Below, one piece after another: positions 16,260 through 23,778 of a stretch of DNA of 51,047 nt. The stretch is from Tenericutes bacterium ADurb.BinA124. GTDB lineage: Bacteria > Bacillota_I > Bacilli_A > ML615J-28 > CAG-698. Position 1 is the first letter of the stretch; the number at the start of each line of letters is the position of its first letter. Both the position numbers and the translations under genes were made by a program. The notes under the pieces were generated by a model. The model was not told where the DNA came from. It saw nothing but the letters and a program-made list of their open reading frames with translations, and made no database searches. The DNA lies in NCBI GenBank assembly GCA_002068415.1, contig MVZM01000013.1, positions 1 through 51,047 on the forward strand, read 5' to 3'.

Positions 16260-17826
16260 CGCTATCCTCTCCTAAGTAAGCTGTTCGAACTTCAGGATTG
16301 TTTTGAATCGCTTGGGGCGTGCCAATGCCAATCATCTTCCCAAAGGAAATTGCACAAACGGTATCGCAGATACTCATAACCAAGCCCATATCGTGTTCGA
16401 CCAAGAAAATAGTGATGTGAAATTCTTCATTAATCTTTTTAATCACGGACGCCAGTTCCATCGTCTCCGCATCATTTAAGCCGGCGGCCGGCTCATCAAG
16501 GATGATTAAGGACGGATTAGTCATCAAAGTCCGCGCCAATTCGATTTTCTTCAACACACCATAGGGAAGACCATAGGGGGAACGAAAGGCGTATTCCGCA
16601 ATCCCCAGCACTTGTAAAATGTTCATCCCCTTAGTCCGCAGAACGCGGTCTTCACGCCACATTTTTTTGGTGTGCAACATATGCTCAACAAAATTCGTCA
16701 CTAAGAGGGAATGAGCCGCTACCAGCAAATTATCAATCACCGTCAGTTCCCAAATCAACTCTACATTTTGGAAGGAACGAGCAATCCCTTCATGGATGAT
16801 GTCATGGGTTTTTTTGGTCAAGAGATTAACGACATTGTTTTCTTTATTTCGAAAAATCATATGACCGCCGGTAGCCTTATAAAATTGGGTTAAACAGTTG
16901 AAAACCGTTGTTTTCCCGGCACCATTGGGGCCAATCAAACCAAAGATTTCCCCGTGCTTAACTTGGAAGCTTAAATCATTAACCGCTTTTACACCACCAA
17001 AGAACATTTTTAATTTCGATACCGCTAGGTGAATCGTTTTATCTTCTAAAACTAAATTAGTCGTATCAATCAAATCAATTTGGCTGGCTAAAACATCCAG
17101 TTTCTTTTGCTTATAATGCAGCGGAAGATGGTGATTTGCTTCCAGTCCCTTGTGGGCTTGTAATAATTCTTCCCGCCGCAAAATGTCCGCTTTAACTTTT
17201 TGCTGATTGTAATTCTCAATTTTCTCACTTAAAAGCTTAATTTGCTGTTTTAGTTCCTCAACTTTTTTCGCAATCGTCGTTTTAAGTTTCAAAAATTGGG
17301 CATGTTTTTTCGTTTGTTGAGCTAGAGCTCGGGCTTTACGAGCATCACGAAGCATTGTTTGGCGATCAATTTGGCTTTGAAGCTGCTTAAGTTCCGCTTC
17401 GTTTAAATCAACATGGGGGTATTTCTCCTCCAGTTTCCCTAAATAGGCCTGGCGTTCATCCCGTTTTCTTTGATCATATTGGGCTAAGCTAGCTTCCAAC
17501 TTACTTTCGTCTAAAGTTTTGGCTTGCTTGGTTTTATATCTTCGGCGCGCCCAATAGGCTTTTTCATCAAATTTAAGTATTTTTTTAGTTTTCTGATCAT
17601 CGAGCTTCGTAATACCACTAAGTTGTCTTTGATAAGGGGCAATCGCTTCTTGATAATAAGTTTCAATCATTTGGTAACGAGCTTCTAAACGTTTTTCATC
17701 TTCCAGTTTGTTTTCTTGGGAAAGACCCTTTAAATAATGAGTTCTTAGCACTAATTGACGATGTTTTTTTACATGTGATCCATGAATTTTTGCTGCCAAA
17801 AGGCTTTTGATTTTATTCAGGGCCAT
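16252..17826 (-). CDS. livG: Liv-type ABC ATPase with ~265-residue N-terminal coiled-coil extension
   Basis: 524 residues, twice the normal LivG size (~255). Residues ~268-524 are a complete LivG ATPase: Walker A GPNGAGKT at 299-306, GIARSFQNVELI, LPYGVLKKIELARTL signature region and IILDEPAAGLND. Residues 1-265 are almost entirely K/R/E/Q/L with heptad-like spacing, no membrane segment, and motifs such as YWARRRYKTK and ELKQQIKLLSEKIENYNQQK, indicating a long helical coiled coil with net positive charge. It is in frame, with no internal stop or alternative start needed, and the ATG overlaps livM by 14 nt. I know no precedent for this extension. Confidence 0.92.
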   Translation of the reverse strand: MALNKIKSLLAAKIHGSHVKKHRQLVLRTHYLKGLSQENKLEDEKRLEARYQMIETYYQEAIAPYQRQLSGITKLDDQKTKKILKFDEKAYWARRRYKTKQAKTLDESKLEASLAQYDQRKRDERQAYLGKLEEKYPHVDLNEAELKQLQSQIDRQTMLRDARKARALAQQTKKHAQFLKLKTTIAKKVEELKQQIKLLSEKIENYNQQKVKADILRREELLQAHKGLEANHHLPLHYKQKKLDVLASQIDLIDTTNLVLEDKTIHLAVSKLKMFFGGVKAVNDLSFQVKHGEIFGLIGPNGAGKTTVFNCLTQFYKATGGHMIFRNKENNVVNLLTKKTHDIIHEGIARSFQNVELIWELTVIDNLLVAAHSLLVTNFVEHMLHTKKMWREDRVLRTKGMNILQVLGIAEYAFRSPYGLPYGVLKKIELARTLMTNPSLIILDEPAAGLNDAETMELASVIKKINEEFHITIFLVEHDMGLVMSICDTVCAISFGKMIGIGTPQAIQNNPEVRTAYLGEDSDE

Positions 17827-18847
17827 AGATTTTCTCTCTTAATTTCTTTTTAATTATTTTAAATTGCTTTTTTAAATCCCCAACGAGCTGGATCAAACCG
17901 CCGGGATAAAACATTACTACTAAAATAATTAAAATACCGTTGATAATGAGGGATAAATTCCCCAGTTCCAAACGTTGAAAAACGGCGAGGTCAAGCCCAA
18001 AGATAACGAAGGTTCCCATGAGAATCCCCCATATCGACTTGGTGCCCCCGATAATCACCGCCGCTAAAATGTTTAAAGCAAAGGTTAAGCCAATTTGGGA
18101 AACACTCGCATTGCGGATATACATCATGGAGAGGACACCGGCAATCGACCCTAAGACGCCGGAGATAACGAAGGCTAGCAAGCGATACTTAAGCAAATTA
18201 ATCCCCATCGTTTGGGCCGCCGTTTCACTGTTTTTAATCGCTAAAAGCGCCCGCCCCGTTGGTGAAGTAATTAAATTATGAACAATGGTCATCGAAAGGA
18301 CAACGAAAACGGCCATAAAGACAACGGAACCATCTTGGGATAGTTCCATCCCGAGAAAGACTAAAGGCCGTGGTGGACCTCCCGAAAGAAAACCACCGGA
18401 AGTCCCCGAAGCATATTTGGGAATATTCTTAATAATTTCAATAATAATCTGGGAGAGCCCCATCGTCACAATCGCTAAATACATTCCGGAAATCCGTAAG
18501 GAAACAAAGCCGAAAGCAATACTAATGATGATGGAAAGGACAATCCCCACTAAAATCGCCACTAGCAAAGGCATTTCTAAAAAGCGATAAACATAGTGAA
18601 GACCGAAAGCGCCAATCCCCACAAAAGCTCCCGTTCCTAAAGAAGCCAAGCCACCATAACCAAGGAGGAGGGCAAAGCCCAAACCAGCGATATAGTAGTA
18701 ACTAGTAATGACGATGGCTCCATATAAATCAGGGGGGAGGACATCAACTAAAAAGCGAACGATTAATAAAACTAAACCGACCATAATAAAACCGAAATAT
18801 GGTTTCTTAAGAAAGGGTTTAAGGTGTTCACGATAAAAGATCTTCAT
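17813..18847 (-). CDS. livM: Liv-type ABC transporter permease
   Basis: 344 residues with about ten hydrophobic segments. LivM-typical elements are GLGFALLLGYGGLASLGTGAFVGIGAF near the N-terminus and GRALLAIKNSETAAQTMGINLLKYRLLAFVISG (cytoplasmic coupling loop). A short glycine-rich insert (SGGFLSGGPPRP) is also usual for LivM. Start overlaps nothing upstream (4 nt after livH); stop overlaps livG by 14 nt. Confidence 0.95.
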   Translation of the reverse strand: MKIFYREHLKPFLKKPYFGFIMVGLVLLIVRFLVDVLPPDLYGAIVITSYYYIAGLGFALLLGYGGLASLGTGAFVGIGAFGLHYVYRFLEMPLLVAILVGIVLSIIISIAFGFVSLRISGMYLAIVTMGLSQIIIEIIKNIPKYASGTSGGFLSGGPPRPLVFLGMELSQDGSVVFMAVFVVLSMTIVHNLITSPTGRALLAIKNSETAAQTMGINLLKYRLLAFVISGVLGSIAGVLSMMYIRNASVSQIGLTFALNILAAVIIGGTKSIWGILMGTFVIFGLDLAVFQRLELGNLSLIINGILIILVVMFYPGGLIQLVGDLKKQFKIIKKKLREKIYGPE

Positions 18848-18851
18848 AAGC

Positions 18852-19793
18852 TTAAACCTTCTTAATTACTTTCTTCCCAAATAAACCGGCTGGTTTAATG
18901 AGGACGGCGATGATAATAGCGATGTATAAAAAGGTATTACTCCAAGGCGCCATGTTATATGATACCAAAATGGCGGGGAATAAGGCTTGGGCAGTCGTTA
19001 ATAAGAAGGCGCCCGCTAAAGGACCAAAGAAAGTGCTAAAGCCCCCAAGGATGGAAGCATAGAAAGCATTGACTTGCATGTCAATCATCGATGTTGAGGA
19101 CAAGGACCCAATGGCGGCCGTATAAGTAATGGCGGCTAGCGCCCCCAAAGCCCCAGCAATGGCCCACGAAAGGGAATTAATACGATTGGTATTGATGCCC
19201 ATCAAGCCCGCAACGCGTTCATTCGAGGCGACAGCCCGTACTCCTAAACCCCATTTAGTGTATTTCAGCATCATAAAGATAAAGATGATGAGAAAGGCGG
19301 AAAGAGCAAGGGTAATCAGTTGATGAACGGGAAGGGGAACCCCTAAAAAAGTAATCGTTTTATCGGAAAAGACAAAACTTTGCCGCATGGTCGCCGCTCC
19401 AAAAATAACGGGAATTAAGCCGGTAATCACGATGACCAAACCCATGGTAATGATTTGTTTGGTGGCGGCATTGGTAAATTTAGCGTTGCGGAAAATCACC
19501 ACATCGATTAACAAACCAACAATAAACGACACCATGATTCCGCCTAACATCGGTAACACGAGCTGCCAAGGGCTGGTGATAACGACACTGGGAAGCCCGG
19601 TTAAATCACTCACACCCTGTTTATCGATTAAATAACTCGTGGTATAGGCTCCTAAAATGCCTAAAGAGCCTTGCGCAAAATTGGTTGTGGAACTGGTTTT
19701 AAAAATTAACACAATTCCAAATGTCGCAAGCGATAGATAACTAAAGCCCACGAGTGCATTCAGTAAAATACTAATGATATCCGTAAATGTCAT
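18852..19793 (-). CDS. livH: Liv-type ABC transporter permease
   Basis: 313 residues, about eight hydrophobic segments. LivH-typical FSYLSLATFGIVLIFKTSSTTNFAQGSLGILGAY and GLGVRAVASNERVAGLMGINTNRINSLSWAIAGALGALA (EAA-like loop) are clear. First of the five transporter genes, 105 nt after the KAS III-like gene, with GGGGTG ahead of the ATG. No separate promoter was recognised in that gap. Confidence 0.95.
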   Translation of the reverse strand: MTFTDIISILLNALVGFSYLSLATFGIVLIFKTSSTTNFAQGSLGILGAYTTSYLIDKQGVSDLTGLPSVVITSPWQLVLPMLGGIMVSFIVGLLIDVVIFRNAKFTNAATKQIITMGLVIVITGLIPVIFGAATMRQSFVFSDKTITFLGVPLPVHQLITLALSAFLIIFIFMMLKYTKWGLGVRAVASNERVAGLMGINTNRINSLSWAIAGALGALAAITYTAAIGSLSSTSMIDMQVNAFYASILGGFSTFFGPLAGAFLLTTAQALFPAILVSYNMAPWSNTFLYIAIIIAVLIKPAGLFGKKVIKKV

Positions 19794-19898
19794 ACGACAC
19801 CCCTTTTCTTCAGTTGATGGATTATCATCTTGGATAAATTAAATAAATCCACATCAACTTTATTAGGATTAAAGATTATTTAAAGAGCCAAATGTTGA

Positions 19899-20915
19899 TT
19901 AGCCCCATTTGATAATATTGGCAGCCCACACATAGCCAATCCCGGCAGCGAGCATACAAATAACGGAGCCGTCCTTCACTTGTCCCGATTTTAGGGCCAA
20001 ATGCAATGATAAGATTTGGTCAACCTGACCCAAGTGGCCATAGTCTTCCAAGTAAATGGTCTGCTCTTCAGTTAAATTTAAGTCCGCTAACATCGCTTTA
20101 TGGCCGGAACGCTTAATATGTAAGATATCTAAATAAGTGATATCTTTTCGTTCTAAATGAGCTTTGCGTAATGATTCATCAATACACTTATACCAATTGG
20201 GCATCGAAACTTCATTCAAACGGTCTTTCATTTTGACGGGATCCATCAAGCGTAAGGATTTACGGGCTTCCAAATAATTATCCGGAGTAATCGGATGGCA
20301 AATGCCACCGATTTCCACACCCGCCGTTCGTGATAATGATCCATCAGCAATAATATGGGAACCTAATAGTAAATTTTTTCCATAATTTTTTTGTAAGATC
20401 ACCGCACCGGCTCCGGCACTTAAATTATACATCATTGACATGTTTTTGTCAGTAAAATCAACAAAATCACCATTGCGATAACCACCAACGACCATGATGG
20501 TGTTGATTTCATCATCAGCAATGAGCATATCCTGGGCCATCTTTAAAGCGGAAACCGTCGTACAACAACGATTTTGCACATCGATGCCCCAAGCATTAAC
20601 CGCACCGATGCGATCTTGAATGTAAAGAGCGGAGGTTGTTAAGGGATATTCCTTCCATTCTTCTCCCATACAAAGAATCACATCAATATCTTTGGGATCT
20701 ACTTTCGTATTTTCTAAACAATCTAAAGCCGCTTTGGCGCCCATTTCTTGGGTGCCGTCGTCTTCACCGGGAAGATAAATTTGTTTGATTCCTAATTTCG
20801 CAATGACGGCTTCTTCCGTCCAGACACCTTTAGTTCGCTCACTGATTTCTTTGGCCGACATCGTCTGTTTCGGAAGATAAATACCGGTGCCAACTATTCC
20901 GACCCTTGGTTTCAT
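19899..20915 (-). CDS. Ketoacyl synthase III-like (thiolase-superfamily) protein
   Basis: About 338 residues with FabH-like layout: VGIVGTGIYLP at the N-terminus and a candidate nucleophile in QNRCCTTVSALKMA. The histidine region reads ILHIKRSGHKAM and the third site EDYGHLGQVDQ, so the FabH Cys-His-Asn set (GNT) is not preserved in its usual form. That argues for an acyl-CoA condensing or transferase role other than fatty acid initiation. I start at 20915, the second of two adjacent ATGs, 6 nt after GTGGAG; 20918 is possible. A longer in-frame extension to 20990 lies within fabG. Position between reductase and importer ties it to the same catabolic or assimilative pathway. Confidence 0.85.
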   Translation of the reverse strand: MKPRVGIVGTGIYLPKQTMSAKEISERTKGVWTEEAVIAKLGIKQIYLPGEDDGTQEMGAKAALDCLENTKVDPKDIDVILCMGEEWKEYPLTTSALYIQDRIGAVNAWGIDVQNRCCTTVSALKMAQDMLIADDEINTIMVVGGYRNGDFVDFTDKNMSMMYNLSAGAGAVILQKNYGKNLLLGSHIIADGSLSRTAGVEIGGICHPITPDNYLEARKSLRLMDPVKMKDRLNEVSMPNWYKCIDESLRKAHLERKDITYLDILHIKRSGHKAMLADLNLTEEQTIYLEDYGHLGQVDQILSLHLALKSGQVKDGSVICMLAAGIGYVWAANIIKWG

Positions 20916-20931
20916 CATTTTCTCCACAAAC

Positions 20932-21651
20932 TTATAAGCGCATACCACCGTTGACATTGATGGTTTGTCCGGTGATATAAGAAGCATCATCGCTAGCTAA
21001 GAAGGTGGCTACTTTCGCGATTTCTTCCGGTTGACCTAAGCGTTTAAGCATAGTCATATCAGCAAATTTCTTTAATAAATCTTCAGGAACGGTTTTTAAG
21101 ATGTCGGTCATCACATAGCCCGGAGCGATGGCATTAACCCGAACAGGAACGCCTTTACGAGCAAACTCTTTAGCCCAAGTCATCGTTAAACCAATGACAC
21201 CGGCTTTAGAAGCTGAATAGTTGGCTTGGCCGATATTGCCGAAAACACCAACAACCGAAGAAATATTGATAATACTGCCGCCGCCAATGGCTTCCATTTG
21301 CGGACCAACATAACGAACTAAATTAAATAATCCTTTTAAGTTGACATTCAAAACTAAATCCCAAGCTTCATCCGTCATTTTGTAAGTCATGGCATCACGG
21401 GTAATGCCGGCATTGTTAACCAAAACATCAATTTTGCCATATTTCGCAATCACTTCATCAAAGAAAGCTTTGCATCCCGCCACATCGGTGACATTCAATG
21501 AATAAGCAAAAACATTTTTGGCTTGATAAGTCATTTCGCCCATATCGGCGGCGATTACGGTTGCTCCTTCTAAAGCAAAGGCTTTCGCAATTTCGGCACC
21601 AATTCCTTTGGCACCACCAGTAACAACAGCAACTTTTCCTTGTAATTTCAT
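20932..21651 (-). CDS. fabG: SDR-family 3-oxoacyl / acetoacetyl-CoA reductase
   Basis: 239 residues, classical short-chain dehydrogenase. TGGAKGIG cofactor loop, NNAG motif, SIINISSVVG serine and YSASKAG Tyr/Lys pair are all present, with the C-terminal ASDDASYITGQTINVNGG block. Both FabG (ACP) and PhaB (CoA) share these features; the adjacent thiolase and CoA-transferase favour a CoA substrate, for instance interconversion of 3-hydroxybutyryl-CoA and acetoacetyl-CoA. Strong AGGAGG site; 14 nt after the thiolase stop. Confidence 0.93.
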   Translation of the reverse strand: MKLQGKVAVVTGGAKGIGAEIAKAFALEGATVIAADMGEMTYQAKNVFAYSLNVTDVAGCKAFFDEVIAKYGKIDVLVNNAGITRDAMTYKMTDEAWDLVLNVNLKGLFNLVRYVGPQMEAIGGGSIINISSVVGVFGNIGQANYSASKAGVIGLTMTWAKEFARKGVPVRVNAIAPGYVMTDILKTVPEDLLKKFADMTMLKRLGQPEEIAKVATFLASDDASYITGQTINVNGGMRL

Positions 21652-21665
21652 TTTTTTCCCTCCTC

Positions 21666-22874
21666 TTATACTCTCTTAATCACGATGGCTGTTCCCATAC
21701 CGCCACCAATACATAAGCTTGCTAGACCGTAAGTACGTTTGGTCGCCATTAATCCATACAGTAAGGTAACAGTAATGCGGTTCCCACTATTGCCCAGTGG
21801 ATGCCCAAGGGCAATCGCGCCACCGTTAATATTGGTTTTATTTAAAAGCTCATCGCGATCAATCTGATGTTCTTCCACTAATTCTTTCACAACACCTAAA
21901 CTTTGAGCCGCAAAAGCTTCATTTAATTCCACTAATTCCATTTGTTTTAAAGTCATCTTGGCATTATTTAAAGCTTCTCTAATGGCGGGAACCGGACCCA
22001 AACCCATGACGGATGGATCAACGCCGCCTTGGCCAACACTGATGATTTCCGCAAGCACCGGTAATTGATATTGTTTGACCGCTTCTTCAGAAGCAACAAT
22101 CACAAAGCTAGCGCCATCATTAATCCCTGAGGAGCTCCCAGCGGTAACCGTTCCATCCGGTAAAAAGGCCGGACGTAGTTTAGCCATTTTTTCTGCATTC
22201 GTTGTCCGATTAGGATATTCATCACGACTGATAAGCAGTGTTTCTTTCCTTGTTTTAACTTCAATCGGGACAATTTCCGGATCAAAAGCACCACTATCAA
22301 CCGCCTTAATGGCTTTTTCTTGCGATTTTAAAGCAAAGGCATCTTGTTCTTCACGGCTGATGCCATATTTCTTTACAATATTTTCTGCCGTAACGCCCAT
22401 GTGATAATTATTAAAGACATCAACTAAGGCATCTTTTAAAAGATGATCAGCTAAATTTAAGTCGCCCATGCGAACGCCATCACGAGCTTTAGCAGGCACC
22501 AAATAAGGGGCTTGACTCATCGATTCAACACCACCGGCAACGATTAAATTCGCCATCTTAGCTTTAATGCTGGCATAAGCATTCATAATTGATTTCATCC
22601 CACTGCCGCAAACCATATTAAGAGAATATGCCGGAACTTCAATCGGCACCCCCGCTTTTAACGAGACTTGTCTGGCAAAACCTTGACCAACACCAGCAGA
22701 TAAAACTTGGCCGACAATCACTTCATCGATTTTTGCCACCGGCACACGGCTTTCCGCCAACAATTTTTTTAACACTTGAGCGCCTAATTCGGCCGGATGA
22801 ACATCCTTAAAAGCTCCAAGGAACGAGCCGTTGGGACTGCGTTTGGCCCCAACAATGTAAACTTTGTTACTCAT
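21666..22874 (-). CDS. Acetyl-CoA C-acetyltransferase (thiolase)
   Basis: 402 residues. Acyl-binding cysteine in NMVCGSGMKS, NEAFAAQ, the GGAIALGHPLGNSG histidine motif and the final catalytic cysteine in LCIGGGMGTA are intact. It condenses two acetyl-CoA or cleaves acetoacetyl-CoA. First gene of the operon running down to 10935, with GGAGG 4 nt before the ATG, and divergent from the TetR gene. Given the importer and CoA-transferase downstream, the cleavage direction is plausible; this is inference. Confidence 0.95.
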   Translation of the reverse strand: MSNKVYIVGAKRSPNGSFLGAFKDVHPAELGAQVLKKLLAESRVPVAKIDEVIVGQVLSAGVGQGFARQVSLKAGVPIEVPAYSLNMVCGSGMKSIMNAYASIKAKMANLIVAGGVESMSQAPYLVPAKARDGVRMGDLNLADHLLKDALVDVFNNYHMGVTAENIVKKYGISREEQDAFALKSQEKAIKAVDSGAFDPEIVPIEVKTRKETLLISRDEYPNRTTNAEKMAKLRPAFLPDGTVTAGSSSGINDGASFVIVASEEAVKQYQLPVLAEIISVGQGGVDPSVMGLGPVPAIREALNNAKMTLKQMELVELNEAFAAQSLGVVKELVEEHQIDRDELLNKTNINGGAIALGHPLGNSGNRITVTLLYGLMATKRTYGLASLCIGGGMGTAIVIKRV

Positions 22875-22887
22875 AATACCTCCATTA

Positions 22888-22901
22888 ATAAAACGCTTTC
22901 A
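22888..22901 (-). promoter_or_regulatory. Possible cre (CcpA) site
   Basis: Minus-strand TGAAAGCGTTTTAT matches the consensus TGWAANCGNTNWCA at 12 of 14 positions, failing in the last two. It lies 14 nt before the thiolase ATG, where a bound repressor could block elongation. Confidence 0.3.
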
Positions 22902-22971
22902 CATCGATTAATAAATAAATGCCTATTAGAAAAAGCTGAATAGACAAAAAATAAATAAATCGAAAAAGGAC

Positions 22972-22993
22972 AATATGAATATTTATTCATATT
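22972..22993. promoter_or_regulatory. Probable TetR-family operator
   Basis: Perfect 9-bp dyad arms AATATGAAT/ATTCATATT separated by ATTT, in the divergent gap between the thiolase operon and the TetR gene. Shape and composition resemble the TGAATGA-type operators of Firmicute FadR-like TetR proteins. No other dyad in the gap is as long. Confidence 0.6.
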
Positions 22994-23118
22994 ATGCTTA
23001 TATTATATATGAAAACGGTTTTTTTGTCAACAAGTTTGTTTTTAAGGTCGCCATTTGTTTCATCGTTTCTCTTGTTTTTTCTTCCTCATTGTTTTATAAT
23101 GGGGGCGGTGAGGAAAAA

Positions 23119-23739
23119 ATGGAACTATTAACATATCGAACGCCACGGACCAAAACCGGGGAAAAAACCTTCAACAAAATCATTCAAGCCGGCAAAGAAC
23201 TGTTTGCTCAAAACGGTTTCCATGCTACATCCGTCAATTTAATCATTGAAAGAGCCCAAATCGCGATTGGCACTTTTTATATTTATTTTGATAATAAATT
23301 AATGCTCTACCTCTATTTATTGCAACAATATAAAATAAGCATCCGCCAAGCGTCCCGCGAAGCCATTGTGGGCTTAACAAGCCGCTATGACATTGAAAAA
23401 GCCGGTATCAAAGCCTTTTTAAGCTATGTTCATAAGGATCCCCTCGCTTACAAAGTCATTTGGGAATCTTTATTTGTTGATTCCAATATTTTTGTTGATT
23501 ATTATTCCGATTTCTCCAAATCCTATATTCATCAACTGGAAAAACATGTTCCCGAGGAAATTAACAAAACTATCGACTTAGAAACCCTTTCCTTTGTGCT
23601 CATGGGCATTTCCAATTTCGTCGGTTTACAAGTCCTGTTTAAAAAAGAATGTACAGACGAAGAAATCGACCGCATTGCTGATGAAGTGATGAAAATCCTA
23701 TCCTTCGGTATTTTTAATAAAAATGCGAATGGAGTTTAA
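23119..23739 (+). CDS. TetR-family transcriptional regulator
   Basis: 206 residues. N-terminal helix-turn-helix: KIIQAGKELFAQNGFHATSVNLIIERAQIAIGTFYIYFDNKLML, typical TetR. The ligand domain (residues ~60-206) is not assignable, though the acyl-CoA-responsive FadR/FabR-like group fits context. I start at the ATG at 23119 with GGTGAGG upstream; the in-frame extension back to 22975 is hydrophobic, unlike TetR proteins, and would cross the operator. Divergent from the thiolase/Liv operon, which it likely represses together with itself. Confidence 0.88.
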   Translation: MELLTYRTPRTKTGEKTFNKIIQAGKELFAQNGFHATSVNLIIERAQIAIGTFYIYFDNKLMLYLYLLQQYKISIRQASREAIVGLTSRYDIEKAGIKAFLSYVHKDPLAYKVIWESLFVDSNIFVDYYSDFSKSYIHQLEKHVPEEINKTIDLETLSFVLMGISNFVGLQVLFKKECTDEEIDRIADEVMKILSFGIFNKNANGV

Positions 23740-23765
23740 CTTTAACCGTTAAACTCCATTTTTTC
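23728..23765 (+). terminator. Intrinsic terminator of the TetR gene
   Basis: Perfect 13-bp stem AATGGAGTTTAAC/GTTAAACTCCATT with a 7-nt loop and TTTT. The left arm contains the TetR stop codon. Confidence 0.8.
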
Positions 23766-23778
23766 TTGAAAACATCCC

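Noticed and set aside
22975..23118. N-terminal 48-residue extension of the TetR protein
   Set aside because: It is hydrophobic, unlike TetR proteins, crosses the operator, and a good ribosome site precedes the ATG at 23119.
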